Source: Mycolicibacter longobardus
GTDB lineage: Bacteria; Actinomycetota; Actinomycetes; Mycobacteriales; Mycobacteriaceae
Direction: 5' to 3'
Length of the DNA: 64,000 nucleotides
Assembly: GCF_002102265.1 (NCBI RefSeq)
Contig: NZ_LQPG01000019.1
Span: 62,001-126,000, forward strand
Made by a program: the position numbers and the translations under genes. Of this stretch, positions 18,690 through 26,871 are shown piece after piece; position 1 is the first letter of the stretch; every line of letters starts with the position of its first letter. The notes below the pieces were generated by a model. That model did no database searches, was not told where the DNA came from, and saw only the letters and a program-made list of their open reading frames with translations.

Positions 18690-19079
18690 CTAAACGGCGG
18701 CGGCGGCCCGTCGTACCGCCGCCGCGATACGCCGAAGCATCAGCTGCACCACGACGCGGTGGCCGCCGCTGCCGATGACCAGCGCGCGATAGACCTTGCC
18801 GTGCAGTCCCGGAAACGCAGCCCAGGTCTGCGAGCGCACCCGGGTGCGCCCGGCGCCCAGGTCGTCCAGCTCGAACACCCAGCGATACACCGCGAACGGA
18901 TGCCGGCCTTTCAGGGCGAACCGTCGCGGCGGCGTCGCTTCGTCGAGTGCGAACCCCAGCGGCACCGACGTCGGATCGGCGGGGTTCCGACACAGCACCG
19001 CCAGCAGTGCTGTCCATGTTTCTGCCGGTGACGCGTCGATCGTTATGGCATGCTCATCGATATAGGGTAACTGTTCCAT
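18690..19079 (-). CDS. SRPBCC-family (START-like) small protein
   Basis: The 129-aa product resembles SRPBCC/polyketide-cyclase-like proteins: a first strand HAITIDASPAETWTALLAVL, the central RFALKGRHPFAVYRWVFELD and DLGAGRTRVRSQTWAAFPGL, and a long C-terminal helix ending in alanine/arginine. Such folds bind hydrophobic ligands. It ends 7 nt from the convergent P450 stop and is divergent from a second tetR (starts 21 bp apart), which probably controls it. No enzymatic role can be assigned. Confidence 0.8.
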   Translation of the reverse strand: MEQLPYIDEHAITIDASPAETWTALLAVLCRNPADPTSVPLGFALDEATPPRRFALKGRHPFAVYRWVFELDDLGAGRTRVRSQTWAAFPGLHGKVYRALVIGSGGHRVVVQLMLRRIAAAVRRAAAAV

Positions 19080-19100
19080 ATAGAAGGACTGTACTAGATC

Positions 19101-19706
19101 GTGGCACCTCCGCGAAAGCATGAAACCGATGCGATCCTCGACGCGACACGCGCCCTGGTGCTGACCGACGGGCCGCGCGCGGCCAGCGTCGCCGCGATCG
19201 CCAAGGCCAGCGGTGCTCCGGCCGGCACGCTGTATCACCGGTTCGGCAACCGCGACGGGATCCTGGCCGCAGCCTGGCTGCGCGCGCTGGAGCGTTTCCA
19301 ATCGCGAGCGCTCGGTGCCGCTGCAAGCACACCGACCGACACCGCCGTGGCGATGGCCGTGGCCGCCGTCCGCTTCGCGCGCGAGCTGCCCGACGATGCC
19401 CGCCTGCTGTTGACCATCCGGCCCGGCGACCTGCTCGACGGTGTGCCCGACGCGGAGTTTCAGGAGACGCTGTCGACGATGAACGCGCCACTGTTCCAGC
19501 GGGTCGACGAGCTGGCCCGGGAGCTCTACGGCAGCGATGACCCGCGGTCTGCGCACGCCGTCGCCCGGGCCGTCGCGGATCTGCCGTACGCGGTGGTGCG
19601 TCGGCACGCCTACGATGACGAGATGCCGTCCTGGCTGGAAGCCGATGTCGCGGCGGGCGCGCGCGCACTGCTGGACAGCTTTTCGCCGGACCCGGCTGGC
19701 GGGTGA
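19101..19706 (+). CDS. TetR-family transcriptional regulator
   Basis: The 201-aa protein has a TetR HTH at residues 1-55: PRKHETDAILDATRALVLTD, ASVAAIAKASGAPAGTLYHR, FGNRDGILAAAWLRA. The C-terminal ligand domain ends DDEMPSWLEADVAAGARALL. The start is a GTG at 19101. The divergent SRPBCC gene begins 21 bp away, so both promoters overlap and the regulator probably controls both. ACTGT occurs twice within this spacer region, a possible half-site. The VOC-SRPBCC gene follows 10 nt downstream on the same strand. Confidence 0.88.
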   Translation: MAPPRKHETDAILDATRALVLTDGPRAASVAAIAKASGAPAGTLYHRFGNRDGILAAAWLRALERFQSRALGAAASTPTDTAVAMAVAAVRFARELPDDARLLLTIRPGDLLDGVPDAEFQETLSTMNAPLFQRVDELARELYGSDDPRSAHAVARAVADLPYAVVRRHAYDDEMPSWLEADVAAGARALLDSFSPDPAGG

Positions 19707-19716
19707 CACCGACGCC

Positions 19717-20517
19717 ATGACCGACATCGCGTTCACCGCAGTAGCACCGATCATTCCGGTGCGAGACCTCGACGCCGCGCTGGATCGTTACCGCCGGCTC
19801 GGATTCACCGTCCATGCCTACGGCGGCCCGGCCCGGTACGGGTTCGCCGATCGCGGTTCGGTGTCGTTGCACCTTTCCGAGTGGGCCGAGCATGATCCGC
19901 TGCGTACCGCCGCCAGCGTGTATCTCTACGTCGACGACGCCGACGCGCTCTATGCGCAGTGGACGGCGTCAGGAGTGCAGGGACGCTTTGTCGAACCGGC
20001 CGACACCGACTATCAGCTCAGGGAATTCGCCTACGTCGACACCGACGGCACCGCGCACCGTGTCGGGTCGCCCCTGCCGGCCAGGCTTGTCAGCGCCACC
20101 AGGGTGATCGCCGCGCCGGCGAAACGGATCTTCGAATTCATCGCCGATCCGACGCGCCAGCCCCGCTGGGACGGCAACGCCAATCTGGCCGAAGCTCAAC
20201 CCGGACAACGGGTTCATGCCGTCGGCGATGTCTTCACCATGACCCTGAGCACGGGCGCCGTGCGGGAGAACCACGTGGTGGAGTTCGAGGAGGGACGCCG
20301 AATCTCCTGGCGCCCGGCGGAACCCGGTTGCGCGCCACCGGGGCACCTGTGGCGGTGGGAGCTCGAGCCGCTGACTCCGGTGCGCACCCGGGTCACGCAC
20401 ACCTACGACTGGTCGGAACTCTCCGACCCGAACCGTCTTGCACGCGCCCGCGCCACCACCGCGGACAAACTCGCGTCCTCGCTGTCCCGGCTCGCGGCGC
20501 TGGCCGAGGAGGTTTGA
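19717..20517 (+). CDS. Fused VOC (glyoxalase/bleomycin-resistance) and SRPBCC domain protein
   Basis: The 266-aa protein joins two small domains in one frame. Residues 1 to about 118 are VOC-like (VAPIIPVRDLDAALDRYRRL, ASVYLYVDDADALYAQW, REFAYVDTDGTAHRVG). Residues about 125 to 266 are SRPBCC-like (VSATRVIAAPAKRIFEFIAD, RQPRWDGNANLAEA, GAVRENHVVEFEEGRRISWR, HTYDW). From memory, the second part resembles proteins that usually stand alone in mycobacteria. The junction GSPLPARLVSATRV has no stop or internal start. Both domains bind small hydrophobic or electrophilic ligands. Location after tetR suggests coregulation. Function is unknown. Confidence 0.85.
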   Translation: MTDIAFTAVAPIIPVRDLDAALDRYRRLGFTVHAYGGPARYGFADRGSVSLHLSEWAEHDPLRTAASVYLYVDDADALYAQWTASGVQGRFVEPADTDYQLREFAYVDTDGTAHRVGSPLPARLVSATRVIAAPAKRIFEFIADPTRQPRWDGNANLAEAQPGQRVHAVGDVFTMTLSTGAVRENHVVEFEEGRRISWRPAEPGCAPPGHLWRWELEPLTPVRTRVTHTYDWSELSDPNRLARARATTADKLASSLSRLAALAEEV

Positions 20518-20530
20518 GGCCGCCCGACGG

Positions 20531-22723
20531 CTATCGGTTGTCGGCAAAGGAACGCAGCAGCTCGATCTGAGTGGGATCCAATGAGGGCCGGACATTTTCG
20601 CGGGCGGCGGCGACGTCGGCCATGGTGACGTCGGCGGCGTCGATGGACCGCCGCATCGCGGTGAGCGCGGCCTCACGCAGCAGCGCCACACAGTCCGCCG
20701 CGCTGTAACCGTCCAGGTCGGCGGCCAGCGCATCGAGGTCGACGTCCTCATGCAGTGGCACGGATTTGCCGGCCACCCGCAGGATCTGCCGGCGGGCCTC
20801 GGCGTCCGGCGGCTCGACGAACACCAGTTTCTCCAGCCGGCCCGGCCGGGTCAGGGCCGGATCGATCAGCTCGGGACGGTTGGTGGCGCCGACCACCACC
20901 ACGTCGCGCAGCGGGTTGGCGCCGTCCAGCTCGGTGAGCAGGGCGGCCACCACCCGATCGGTCACCCCGGAATCGAAGCTCTGTCCGCGTCGCGGCGCCA
21001 GCGCGTCGATCTCGTCGAGGAACACCAGCGAGGGCGCGGAATCGCGGGCCCGCTGGAACAGATCCCGCACCGCCCGCTCGCTGCTGCCCACCCACTTGTC
21101 CATCAGTTCGGCGCCCTTGACGGCGTGCACACTGACCCGCCCGGAGCCGGCCAGGGCGCGCACCACGAACGTCTTGCCGCACCCGGGCGGGCCGTAGAGC
21201 AGCACCCCGCGCGGTGGGTCGACGCCGAGCCGGGTGAAGGTGTCCGGATGCTGCAGCGGCCACAGGACCGCTTCGGTCAGCGCCTGTTTGGTGTCCACCA
21301 TGTCACCGACGTCGTCGAGGGTGACCGAGCCGACGGACACCTCGGCGGCCGCCGAACGCGACAGCGGACGGATCACGCTGAGCGCCCCGATCAGATCTTC
21401 CTGGGTGAGCTTGGGCTCCTCGTCGTTGTCGCTGGCGCGCGACGCCGCCCGCATCGCCGCCTCCCGCACCAGCGCAGCAAGGTCAGCGGCAACGAAACCC
21501 GGTGTGCGTTCGGCGATCTCGCTCAGCGTCAGGTCCTCGGTGGGAACCGAGATCAGCAGGGTGGTCAGCAGCGCAGCCCGGGTCGCGCCGTCGGGCAGGC
21601 TCAGCCGGATCTCGCGGTCGCACAGCTCCGGCGCCCGCAGCCGGGGATCGACATGGTCAGGCAGCGCCGAGGTGGCGATGAACGCCACCCCCTCGGTGGC
21701 CACGGTGTTCCGCAGTTCGGCCAGGATCAGCGTCGCAACCGGTTCCGGCGGTTCGGGCAGCAAGGTGTCCACGTCGGCCACCAGCAGCACACCGCCGCCG
21801 TCGCAGACCTGCGCCACCGCCGAGCGCACCGCGGCCAGCCGTTCATCGGCGGTCAGCGCGCCGACCTCGGGGCCGTCCAGCTCGATCAGCCGCCGTCCCG
21901 CGCATACCGCCCGAACCATGGTCGTCTTTCCCACCCCGGCCGGACCCGACACCAGCACACCGAGATTCGTTCCGGCGCGCAGGGTCTTGAGCAGCTGGGG
22001 CTCGTCGAGGGCGAGCTTGAGCCATTCGGCGAGTTTGGCGGCCTGGGCTTCGCAGCCTTTGAGTTCGTCGATCGCGATCCGGGGCGGGGCGACCGGCCTG
22101 GCGACGGTCGCCACCGCAGCGGTGGTGGCGCTTCCGAAGGTGACCAGCGAGTTGGGCTGCACGCTGACCGGACCGGTGGGGTCCACACCGGTGACGGTCA
22201 GCAGCTCCGAGGTCCAGCTGATCCCCACCGAGGACGCCAGGGCGGTGGTGGCCGCGGACGTCGACGTGCCGGGTCCGAGGTCGCGGGGCAGCAGGGACAC
22301 CGCGTCGCCGACCGTCATCACCTTGCCCAGCAGGGCCTGGCGCAGCGTGGTCGGTGACAGCGACTGCGAGGCCAGAGTCGAGCCGCTCAACGTCACCGAC
22401 CGTGCGCCGTAGACGGTCACCGCGGCCACCACCACCTCGGTGCCGTCCCGCAGGCCGGCATTGGACAGCGTCACGTCGTCGAGCAGCACCACACCGGCCG
22501 GCGCATCCGGGCTGGCCAGCGCGGCCACCGCCGACGTCGTGCGAGACCCGGTCAGAGACACCGCATCCCACTCCCGGATACCCAGGGCGGCAACGGCTTC
22601 GGGATGCAGTCGGACCACACCGCGGCGGGCGTCGACGGCGGAGGTGTTCAGCCGGGCGATCAGCGTCAGGTGCCGGGAGGTGTCTACTCGGCGGTGTTCT
22701 TCGCGCTCTTCAGTGGAACCCAC
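20531..22723 (-). CDS. Tandem AAA+ ATPase, Cdc48/VCP-like (Rv0435c)
   Basis: The 730-aa protein resembles Cdc48/p97: an N-terminal double-psi-barrel-like domain (about 1-200, LTLIARLNTSAVDARRGVVR), AAA domain D1 with Walker A GPAGVGKTT, and D2 with Walker A GPPGCGKTF, Walker B LVFLDEIDAL, sensor ATNRPELIDP and the TRPGRLEKLVF arginine region. In D1 the Walker B reads LLVADVDTLL, without the catalytic DE pair, so D1 may bind but not hydrolyse ATP. It is probably an unfoldase or remodeller. GTG at 22723 gives a length close to Rv0435c (728 aa). It is conserved upstream of pssA, but here mazEF and the chorismate mutase gene intervene. Confidence 0.92.
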   Translation of the reverse strand: MGSTEEREEHRRVDTSRHLTLIARLNTSAVDARRGVVRLHPEAVAALGIREWDAVSLTGSRTTSAVAALASPDAPAGVVLLDDVTLSNAGLRDGTEVVVAAVTVYGARSVTLSGSTLASQSLSPTTLRQALLGKVMTVGDAVSLLPRDLGPGTSTSAATTALASSVGISWTSELLTVTGVDPTGPVSVQPNSLVTFGSATTAAVATVARPVAPPRIAIDELKGCEAQAAKLAEWLKLALDEPQLLKTLRAGTNLGVLVSGPAGVGKTTMVRAVCAGRRLIELDGPEVGALTADERLAAVRSAVAQVCDGGGVLLVADVDTLLPEPPEPVATLILAELRNTVATEGVAFIATSALPDHVDPRLRAPELCDREIRLSLPDGATRAALLTTLLISVPTEDLTLSEIAERTPGFVAADLAALVREAAMRAASRASDNDEEPKLTQEDLIGALSVIRPLSRSAAAEVSVGSVTLDDVGDMVDTKQALTEAVLWPLQHPDTFTRLGVDPPRGVLLYGPPGCGKTFVVRALAGSGRVSVHAVKGAELMDKWVGSSERAVRDLFQRARDSAPSLVFLDEIDALAPRRGQSFDSGVTDRVVAALLTELDGANPLRDVVVVGATNRPELIDPALTRPGRLEKLVFVEPPDAEARRQILRVAGKSVPLHEDVDLDALAADLDGYSAADCVALLREAALTAMRRSIDAADVTMADVAAARENVRPSLDPTQIELLRSFADNR

Positions 22724-22767
22724 CCGGACATTATCGGCATAGACGTGGCCGGTCTCCCCGGTACCGT

Positions 22768-23112
22768 TCAGATGAACAGCATCTGCGCCAGGATTTCCCG
22801 CACCTCGGTGAGCTCGACATGGGACAGCTCGATCTCCGGTGCGTACCGCCGGAACCGCTCGACGGACACCGTGCGGATCTGTTCGGTGATCACCCAGCCG
22901 CCGCCCGAAGCGACAGGTACACGATGCAGCCAGCCACGTCTTTCGGTGTTGGTCAACGGCAGCACACAGGCCAGCTGTCCCAGTGTCACGTCGAGGTGGA
23001 ATCTGGACGAGACGATCAGCGCGGGCCGGTCCTTGCCCTGCTCGTGGCCCCGTACCGGATCGAAGTCGACAAACCAGACTTGGCCCGGCTCGATCGGGGG
23101 CCGTCGGCTCAC
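22768..23112 (-). CDS. mazF: MazF-type endoribonuclease toxin
   Basis: The 114-aa protein has the MazF/PemK fold: PIEPGQVWFVDFDPVRGHEQ, KDRPALIVSSRFHL, LACVLPLTNTERRGWLHRV, and VITEQIRTVSVERF containing the conserved (E/D)QIRTV-type strand. MazF toxins cleave RNA at short motifs, in mRNA and in mycobacteria often rRNA or tRNA. The GTG start overlaps the antitoxin stop as GTGA, typical of TA operons. It is preceded by an 81-aa antitoxin gene and an operator-like palindrome. The pair is an accessory insertion relative to the M. tuberculosis order at this site. Confidence 0.9.
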   Translation of the reverse strand: MSRRPPIEPGQVWFVDFDPVRGHEQGKDRPALIVSSRFHLDVTLGQLACVLPLTNTERRGWLHRVPVASGGGWVITEQIRTVSVERFRRYAPEIELSHVELTEVREILAQMLFI

Positions 23113-23354
23113 TTGGTGTCGTCCCAGCCGTCGGTGATCGGGGCGTCTGCCTGGCTGGACGCCTCGGCGTCGGCGATGTACGCCGACCAGCCTTCGGGAT
23201 CGGTCTCGCGGTAGTTCCGCACCGCGGCAACAGCCTTTGCGCGCCAATGTTCGTCGATGAGGCGACGCACGGTCTCGTCCGCCGACGCGCCGCCGAATTC
23301 TTCACGACCGATCCGCAGAATGCGGTCTCGGGTTTCATCGCTCACCCGCAGCAT
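23109..23354 (-). CDS. mazE: Antitoxin of the MazF-type module
   Basis: The 81-aa protein has an N-terminal ribbon-helix-helix-like segment (LRVSDETRDRILRIGREEFG, then ASADETVRRLIDEHW) followed by an acidic C-terminal tail (DPEGWSAYIADAEASSQADA, ITDGWDDTK) of the kind that wraps and blocks MazF. The ATG at 23354 is chosen. A TTG at 23381 lies within the palindrome and is unlikely. A perfect 9+4+9 inverted repeat 18 bp upstream should be its own operator. The gene symbol is by role, because sequence family membership of MazE antitoxins is diverse. Confidence 0.85.
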   Translation of the reverse strand: MLRVSDETRDRILRIGREEFGGASADETVRRLIDEHWRAKAVAAVRNYRETDPEGWSAYIADAEASSQADAPITDGWDDTK

Positions 23355-23371
23355 GAATCCAGTGTACGGTG

Positions 23372-23393
23372 CTGTAAACAATAATGTTTACAG
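23372..23393. promoter_or_regulatory. Operator-like palindrome upstream of mazEF
   Basis: CTGTAAACA-ATAA-TGTTTACAG is a perfect inverted repeat, strikingly AT-rich for this genome. It is placed 18 bp before the antitoxin ATG and 39 bp before the divergent chorismate mutase ATG. Antitoxin autoregulation through such a site is the usual design. It could also repress the divergent gene. Confidence 0.8.
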
Positions 23394-23431
23394 TCACCGA
23401 CGAGCTGTGACGGAGCGACCAGCAGGATTGA

Positions 23432-24001
23432 ATGGTCCCCGTGCGGTCCGGCCCTCTGACTTCGGCGATCTGCGCGGCCCTGCTGTTGGCGGCACCGCCC
23501 CCGGCCCGGGCCGACGACGCGTCCCCGCTGTCCGAGTTGGTCGACGCCGCCGCCCAGCGGCTCCAGGTCGCCGACGACGTGGCGGCGGTCAAGTGGCAGA
23601 CCCGCGGCGCCATCGAGGACCCGGCCCGGGTCCAGCAGCAACTGGCATCCCTGGCCGCCGCCGCGGAGTCTGAACATCTCGACGCCGGCTACGTGACACA
23701 AGTCTTCACCGACCAGATCGAAGCCACCGAGGCCGTGGAGCACCACCGGTTCGCGCAGTGGACGCTGAACCCGGCCACCGCGCCGGCCGTCGCGCCCGAC
23801 TTGGCGATATCAAGGGCGCGCATCGACGGCTTCAACCACGTCATGCTGGACCAGATCGGCCTGCGATGGCAGCAGCTGCATTCGCGGGAGTGCGCCGCAC
23901 AGCTCGATCAGGCGACCCGAGACGTCAGCGATGCGCGGCATCTCGACGAGTTCTCCCGGCAGGCGCTGACGGCCGCGACGCGGGACTACTGCGACGGGTA
24001 G
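23432..24001 (+). CDS. Secreted chorismate mutase (AroQ-gamma, Rv1885c-like)
   Basis: The enzyme converts chorismate to prephenate, here outside the cytoplasm. The 189-aa precursor has a Sec signal peptide (residues 1-27, cleavage likely after PPPARA). The mature part matches the secreted mycobacterial enzyme: LVDAAAQRLQVADDVAAVKW, RVQQQLASLAAAAESEHLDA, YVTQVFTDQIEATEAVEHHR, IDGFNHVMLDQI and two cysteines (SRECAAQL, TRDYCDG) that form its disulfide. Catalytic Arg/Lys/Glu positions are preserved as far as I recall. It is divergent from mazEF and ends 1 nt from the convergent pssA stop. In M. tuberculosis the homologue lies elsewhere. Confidence 0.93.
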   Translation: MVPVRSGPLTSAICAALLLAAPPPARADDASPLSELVDAAAQRLQVADDVAAVKWQTRGAIEDPARVQQQLASLAAAAESEHLDAGYVTQVFTDQIEATEAVEHHRFAQWTLNPATAPAVAPDLAISRARIDGFNHVMLDQIGLRWQQLHSRECAAQLDQATRDVSDARHLDEFSRQALTAATRDYCDG

Positions 24002-24002
24002 T

Positions 24003-24908
24003 TCAGCGACCCGGCTTGCGCAGCCGCAGCCTGGCCATCGATTGCCCGCTGGGCCTACGGATGACCCGCCGCACTCCGGGCCGGCGGCCCGGCTGCGACC
24101 GGCGGATCGCTCGGCGCGCGGCCCGGCGTTCCTTGGGGGCGTCTTCCCAGGCCTCCGGGTGTGCGGCCACCCAGCGCTGGCTGCGGACGGAGAACGGGAT
24201 GGTGCACAGGTAGGCCACGATCAGCACCAGCACCAGCACGTAGGGGAACAGGAACGCCGCCGCGGCCACCAGCGCCAGCACCGCCAGCAGTACCGCGGCC
24301 AGGTGCGGCGGCACCGACACGGCGTGCATCTTGCGCATAGGGATCCGGCTGACCAGCAGCATGGAGGTGCCCACCACCCAGGCGCAGGTGAACCACTGCG
24401 ACGTCCACCACCCGTCGCCGAACTGCAGCTTGGCGGCCAGCAGGCCCATCAGTGTGATCGCTCCGGCCGGGGCGGGCATGCCGACGAAGAACTCCCGCGT
24501 GTAGGCGGGCAGGGTGGCGTCGTCGAGCAGGGCGTTGAACCGGGCCAGCCGCAACACCACGCACACCGCGTACAGCAGCACCACGATCCAGCCCGCCGGC
24601 TGCGTCGACAGCAGCGACACGTAGATCACGATCGCGGGCGCCACCCCGAAGTCGACGGCGTCGGCCAGGGAGTCGATCTCGGCGCCCATCCGCGACTCGG
24701 CGTCCAGGATGCGGGCCACCCGGCCGTCCAGACCGTCGAGGATGGCTGCCGCGGCGATCAGTGCCATCGCGACGTGCACCTGGCCATCCAGTGCGTACTT
24801 GATCGAGGTCAGGCCGGCGCAGATGGCCAGCACCGTCATCGAACTGGGCAGAATGTGCAGGCCCACCGCGCCCCGGGAGCGGACCGTCGTGCCGGGGGTG
24901 CTCATCAT
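24003..24908 (-). CDS. pssA: CDP-diacylglycerol-serine O-phosphatidyltransferase
   Basis: PssA makes phosphatidylserine from CDP-diacylglycerol and serine at the membrane. The 301-aa protein has the CDP-alcohol phosphotransferase signature [18 protein letters not shown] followed by [11 protein letters not shown], and about eight hydrophobic segments. Its C-terminus is unusually basic, ending [18 protein letters not shown]. The start ATG overlaps the psd stop (ATGA), so the two enzymes of phosphatidylethanolamine synthesis are translationally coupled. It is the last gene of the SDR-moeA2-psd-pssA unit. Confidence 0.95.
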   Translation of the reverse strand: MMSTPGTTVRSRGAVGLHILPSSMTVLAICAGLTSIKYALDGQVHVAMALIAAAAILDGLDGRVARILDAESRMGAEIDSLADAVDFGVAPAIVIYVSLLSTQPAGWIVVLLYAVCVVLRLARFNALLDDATLPAYTREFFVGMPAPAGAITLMGLLAAKLQFGDGWWTSQWFTCAWVVGTSMLLVSRIPMRKMHAVSVPPHLAAVLLAVLALVAAAAFLFPYVLVLVLIVAYLCTIPFSVRSQRWVAAHPEAWEDAPKERRAARRAIRRSQPGRRPGVRRVIRRPSGQSMARLRLRKPGR

Positions 24909-25612
24909 GACAGTTCGGCCAGTACGGTTTCGCCGGCGACCATGCGCTGCCCGACGCTCACCAACGGCTGCGTCCCCACCGGCAGGTACACGTCCAGTCG
25001 CGACCCGAACCGGATCAAGCCGTAGGTGTCACCGATCGCCAGATGGTCGCCGGGCCGGGTGTCGCAGATGATGCGTCGCGCCACCAACCCGGCCACCTGC
25101 ACCGCGACCACCTCGGCGCCGTCGGGGGTACGGATCCGGATGCTGTTGCGCTCGTTGTCCTCGCTGGCCTCGGTCCGGTCCGCCGAGCCGAACCGGCCGG
25201 CCCGGTGCAGCACCTCGATCACCTCACCGCCGATCGGGGCCCGCTGCACGTGCGCATCGAACACCGACATGAAGATGCTGACTCGCGGCAGCGGGGTGTC
25301 GGGCAGGTCCAGTTCCGGGGGCGGGGGCGCCGAGTCGACCAGGCAGACCATGCCGTCGGCCGGAGCCACCACCGCACCGGGGCGGGTGGGCGGCACCCGG
25401 TGCGGATGCCGGAAGAAGCCGGCGCTGGCGCCGGCGACCAACAGCCCGGCCCCGCGCAGCCAGCTCTGTTTGCGGCCCAGCAGCGCCAGGCCCAGCCCAC
25501 TTCCGACGAACGGCAGCCCGGCGCGGTGCATCGGCGGCACCGTCGAGCGCACCAGCTCGATCAGATGCCGAAGACCGCCGGGATCGTCTGCTGCACGGGG
25601 GCGTCTGGCCAT
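24905..25612 (-). CDS. psd: Phosphatidylserine decarboxylase proenzyme
   Basis: Psd converts phosphatidylserine to phosphatidylethanolamine. The 235-aa proenzyme has an N-terminal hydrophobic segment, [12 protein letters not shown], the [20 protein letters not shown] catalytic region, and the self-cleavage motif FGS (Ser204), which becomes the pyruvoyl group of the 32-residue small subunit. Its length matches the short actinobacterial class. It overlaps pssA by 4 nt and starts 9 nt after moeA2. Confidence 0.95.
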   Translation of the reverse strand: MARRPRAADDPGGLRHLIELVRSTVPPMHRAGLPFVGSGLGLALLGRKQSWLRGAGLLVAGASAGFFRHPHRVPPTRPGAVVAPADGMVCLVDSAPPPPELDLPDTPLPRVSIFMSVFDAHVQRAPIGGEVIEVLHRAGRFGSADRTEASEDNERNSIRIRTPDGAEVVAVQVAGLVARRIICDTRPGDHLAIGDTYGLIRFGSRLDVYLPVGTQPLVSVGQRMVAGETVLAELS

Positions 25613-25621
25613 TGGGTCATC

Positions 25622-26857
25622 TTAGGAGCTGCCGGTCAGGTCCCAGACCTCTACCGGGGTGCCCAGCGGCAGTTCGGTCACTTCGTCGGCGATGTCCAGC
25701 AGGCAGTTCGCCGACGCCAGGTAGCGCAGGTGGTGCGAAGCCGGCGGGCCATAGTTGGTCACGGTCCCGGTTTCGTGGTCCAGCAGACCGCGCCGGAACT
25801 GCCGGCGACCGGCAGGCGAGGTCAGTTTCTCGCTCAGCACGGCGGTGCGGCGCGGCCGATCCGGCGCCGGCAGGTCCATCGCGCGCCGCAGCGCGGGCCG
25901 GACGAACACCTCGAAGGACACCTGTGCGCTGACCGGGTTGCCTGGCAGGGTGATGATGGCCGCTCCAGATCCAGGCGAGCCCACTCGCCCAATGCCCTGC
26001 GGCATTCCGGGCTGCATGGCCACCTTGACGAAGTGCACGCCTTGGTCGCCGTCACGGCCGAAGACGTCTTTGACCACCTCGTAGGCGCCCGCGCTGACCC
26101 CGCCGCTGGTGATGATCAGATCCACGGCGCCGTCGTGCACGCCGTAGCGGTCGAGCACCCCGGTGAACTCCGCGATGTCATCGGCGACGGTGGCCGCGGC
26201 CACCACCTCGGCGCCGGCCTCACGCACCGCGGCGGCCAGCATCACGCCGTTGGATTCGTAGATCTGGCCCGGCGCCAGCGGGGTGCCCGGCTTGACCAGT
26301 TCGGAACCGGTGGAGATCACCAGCACCCGTTGCCGGGGCCGCACCGTCAACTCGGGCAGGCCCAACGCCGAGGCCAGGCCCGCCGCCGGCGCACTGACCA
26401 GTTGCCCGGCCCACAGCACGGTGGAGCCCTCGGCGACGTCGCCTCCGGCCCGTCGGATGTGGCGCCCGCGGGCGGTGGCAGCGCTGATCTCCACCACGTC
26501 CACGCCGCCGTCGGTGTCCTCGACGGGAATCACCCCGTCGGCGCCGTTCGGGATGGGTGCGCCGGTCATGATGCGGTGCGCGGTACCCGGAGTCAGGGTG
26601 GGGATATCGGTGCGGCCGGCCGGAATGTCTTCGGGCACCGGCAATTTCACCGGATGCTCGGGTGCGGCGCCAGCCACGTCGTCGGCCAGCACGGCGTAGC
26701 CGTCCATCGCGGAGTTGTCGAAGACCGGCAGCGAAATCGGCGCGATCACATCCTGTGCCAGCACCAGGCCCTCGGCGTCGGCCAGCGAGACCGTGACCGG
26801 TCGGCGGGGCCGGATCAGATCGGCGACAGCACGCTGGTGCTCTTCGACAGATCGCAT
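25622..26857 (-). CDS. moeA2: Molybdopterin molybdenumtransferase MoeA2
   Basis: MoeA ligates molybdate to adenylylated molybdopterin in molybdenum cofactor synthesis. The 411-aa protein has PVFDNSAMDGYAV (family hallmark), MTGAPIPNGADGVIPVEDTD, VLVISTGSELVKPG, YESNGVMLAAAV, the MPT-binding TSGGVSAGAYEVVKD and TLPGNPVSA. ATG at 26857 gives MRSVEEHQ, as in M. tuberculosis MoeA2 (405 aa). It lies 14 nt after the SDR gene and 9 nt before psd. A role outside Moco for this conserved pairing with lipid genes has not been shown. Confidence 0.93.
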   Translation of the reverse strand: MRSVEEHQRAVADLIRPRRPVTVSLADAEGLVLAQDVIAPISLPVFDNSAMDGYAVLADDVAGAAPEHPVKLPVPEDIPAGRTDIPTLTPGTAHRIMTGAPIPNGADGVIPVEDTDGGVDVVEISAATARGRHIRRAGGDVAEGSTVLWAGQLVSAPAAGLASALGLPELTVRPRQRVLVISTGSELVKPGTPLAPGQIYESNGVMLAAAVREAGAEVVAAATVADDIAEFTGVLDRYGVHDGAVDLIITSGGVSAGAYEVVKDVFGRDGDQGVHFVKVAMQPGMPQGIGRVGSPGSGAAIITLPGNPVSAQVSFEVFVRPALRRAMDLPAPDRPRRTAVLSEKLTSPAGRRQFRRGLLDHETGTVTNYGPPASHHLRYLASANCLLDIADEVTELPLGTPVEVWDLTGSS

Positions 26858-26871
26858 GTCGACAGTCTGAC

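Noticed and set aside
19717..20517. VOC-SRPBCC fusion as a sequencing artefact
   Set aside because: The frame is continuous with normal codon bias through the junction, and no compensating frame shift is visible. It is kept as a real fusion, with resequencing suggested.
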